64,000 bases of DNA. Source: Collinsella sp. AM34-10. Its GTDB lineage: Bacteria > Actinomycetota > Coriobacteriia > Coriobacteriales > Coriobacteriaceae. The translations under genes were made by a program, and so were the position numbers. Within the stretch, counting starts at the first letter, position 1. Every line of letters starts with the position of its first letter. The stretch lies in the NCBI RefSeq assembly GCF_003469185.1, contig NZ_QSIL01000002.1, forward strand, positions 232,411-296,410, read 5' to 3'. This document shows positions 63,164 to 64,000 of this stretch, one piece after another. The notes under the pieces are model-generated. The model worked only from the letters and a program-made list of their open reading frames with translations. It made no database searches and was not told where the DNA came from.

Positions 63164-63288
63164 GCAGGATCTGAGGGCTAACCTTCGCGGACGTCCTCGG
63201 ACATGAAAGAACCCCCGCTGCGCACTACGTGCGGCGGGGGTTCTTTCGTCCTGCGGAGTGTCCGCGAAGGTTAGCCCTCAGATCCTGC
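63164..63288 (+). terminator. Terminator nested within a 29-bp perfect inverted repeat
   Basis: Bases 63164-63192 are the exact reverse complement of 63260-63288. Inside, GAAAGAACCCCCGC and GCGGGGGTTCTTTC (about 63204-63247) form a second hairpin with a TTCTTTC tail. The transcript of the PFOR gene would end in a long two-tier hairpin. Confidence 0.85.
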
Positions 63289-63839
63289 TACGACTACGTC
63301 CTCGGATTGTGTGGGCTGATGAAGAACGTGGTTGTGGGGGGCCTTTTGTCCCCTTCGCTGTTTCGCGGCTTTGCCGCGAAACCTCGCGCCACTTTGGGGA
63401 TGGATGGAGGTTTTGGCCGTTGCTGCCTTCTGTCCCCGTGCTTTGGGACTGGGTGCCTTTTTGGAGCGCTTCTTTATTCCTTATGCTGGATGAAATGCCC
63501 CATGTTTTTGTAAGGGTGCATACTCGTCTTATCAATGCATAGAATCTCGTATAGTGCGAGTAAGATATTACGCTGCCTGTTTTGTGTTTAGCAAAGATAT
63601 AGTTTGCATAATCTGGTCTAATCCCTGCTCTATTAAAATAAAGTTGCACGTAAATGACGTAGATATGCTTGAGCTGGGATTCTTTACGCTGAGCGGGTAA
63701 AAGCGACCGTTCACCGTTCAACTGTTTTCAAAATGAATAAAATGAGCGATAAAGAGAATATAAACCTTAATAAACTCGCGTATCGCACGGGCGCGGGTTA
63801 TTAATGGGTTGTAGGCCTTTTACAGAAAGGATTCCAGCA
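63289..63839 (+). promoter_or_regulatory. Intergenic region before carbamate kinase
   Basis: No gene seen. A 10-bp hairpin GTTTCGCGGC-TTT-GCCGCGAAAC lies at 63360-63382. The right part (63520-63780) is notably AT-rich. AAATGAATAAAATGAG (63731-63746) resembles half of an arginine-repressor box, which would fit an arginine-deiminase-pathway gene, but the other half is weak. Confidence 0.35.
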
Positions 63840-64000
63840 ATGTCTAAGCCTCTTGGCAAGCCCGACCGTATCGTCGTCGCCCTTGGCGGCAACGCCCTCG
63901 GCAACAACCCCGTTGAGCAGATCGAGGCCGTGAGCAACACCGCTCATGCTCTTCTTGGTCTTATCGAGCAGGGTAACGAGATCATCATCACCCACGGCAA
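63840..64000 (+). CDS. arcC: Carbamate kinase, N-terminal part (runs off the window)
   Basis: The first 53 codons read [20 protein letters not shown], then [33 protein letters not shown], matching the amino-acid-kinase N-terminus of carbamate kinases with the nucleotide-binding GGNALG. The enzyme makes ATP from carbamoyl phosphate at the end of the arginine deiminase or purine-degradation routes. AGAAAGGA stands upstream of the ATG. The rest is outside. Confidence 0.88.
   Translation, partial: MSKPLGKPDRIVVALGGNALGNNPVEQIEAVSNTAHALLGLIEQGNEIIITHG

Noticed and set aside
63229..63542. Two overlapping small open frames after the PFOR gene
   Set aside because: Both start inside the nested terminator/inverted repeat, lack ribosome-binding sites and have no recognisable content.

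Overview
The window looks like a chromosomal segment of a high-GC gut actinobacterium of the class Coriobacteriia, most likely Collinsella. This is inferred from protein resemblance, the fhaA-fhaB-phosphatase-SEDS/PBP-pknB signalling and cell-wall cluster, the dnaX/ebfC/recR block, several Man-family PTS systems and an anaerobic pyruvate:ferredoxin oxidoreductase. No rRNA, CRISPR array, integrase or insertion sequence was seen. There is one tRNA gene (tRNA-Arg, CCT).

Layout. 0-1.5 kb: end of an aconitase-type hydratase. 1.5-3.8 kb: two small membrane-anchored hypothetical genes among two families of palindromic repeats. 3.98-6.6 kb: clpB. 6.7-10.5 kb: a small Pro-rich protein, a membrane-anchored protein, a multi-pass membrane protein and its TetR regulator. 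10.7-14.1 kb: a large FeS/FAD oxidoreductase and a lone hypA behind a structured leader. 14.5-17.8 kb: mannose-type PTS (EIIAB, EIIC, EIID) plus DUF956. 18.0-20.3 kb: tRNA-Arg, a decayed Fe-alcohol dehydrogenase and an internally deleted copy of a LevR-like regulator. 20.3-27.7 kb: second Man-family PTS (EIIB, C, D, A), a GH32-type glycosidase and the intact LevR-like regulator. 27.7-33.3 kb: gene remnants and a fructoselysine (frl-type) operon with GntR regulator, YfcC-type transporter, epimerase, deglycase and kinase. 33.7-43.8 kb (minus strand): Ser/Thr kinase, FhaA, FhaB, PP2C phosphatase, a fused SEDS-PBP and PASTA kinase. 43.9-50.0 kb: a lower-GC accessory block with a tandem membrane LuxR regulator, a small secreted Cys-containing protein, a two-permease ABC transporter and an exported protein. 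50.1-55.2 kb: PH-like membrane protein, dnaX, ebfC, recR. 55.4-59.2 kb: membrane-anchored protein, a third kinase and an FHA protein. 59.6-63.2 kb: pyruvate:ferredoxin oxidoreductase. 63.8 kb to the end: start of carbamate kinase.

How the parts work together. Three sugar-acquisition modules lie side by side: mannose-type PTS, fructan/fructoside PTS plus glycosidase, and Amadori-product catabolism. They are typical of a saccharolytic gut anaerobe feeding PFOR-based energy metabolism. The PASTA kinase/phosphatase/FHA cluster would coordinate peptidoglycan synthesis through a one-polypeptide SEDS-PBP synthase. The most novel-looking locus is the 44.2-50.0 kb block, where an unusual double membrane-HTH regulator precedes a secreted protein and a dedicated ABC system. 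The most informative genome-evolution signal is the duplication and partial deletion of the LevR-like regulator around the second PTS.
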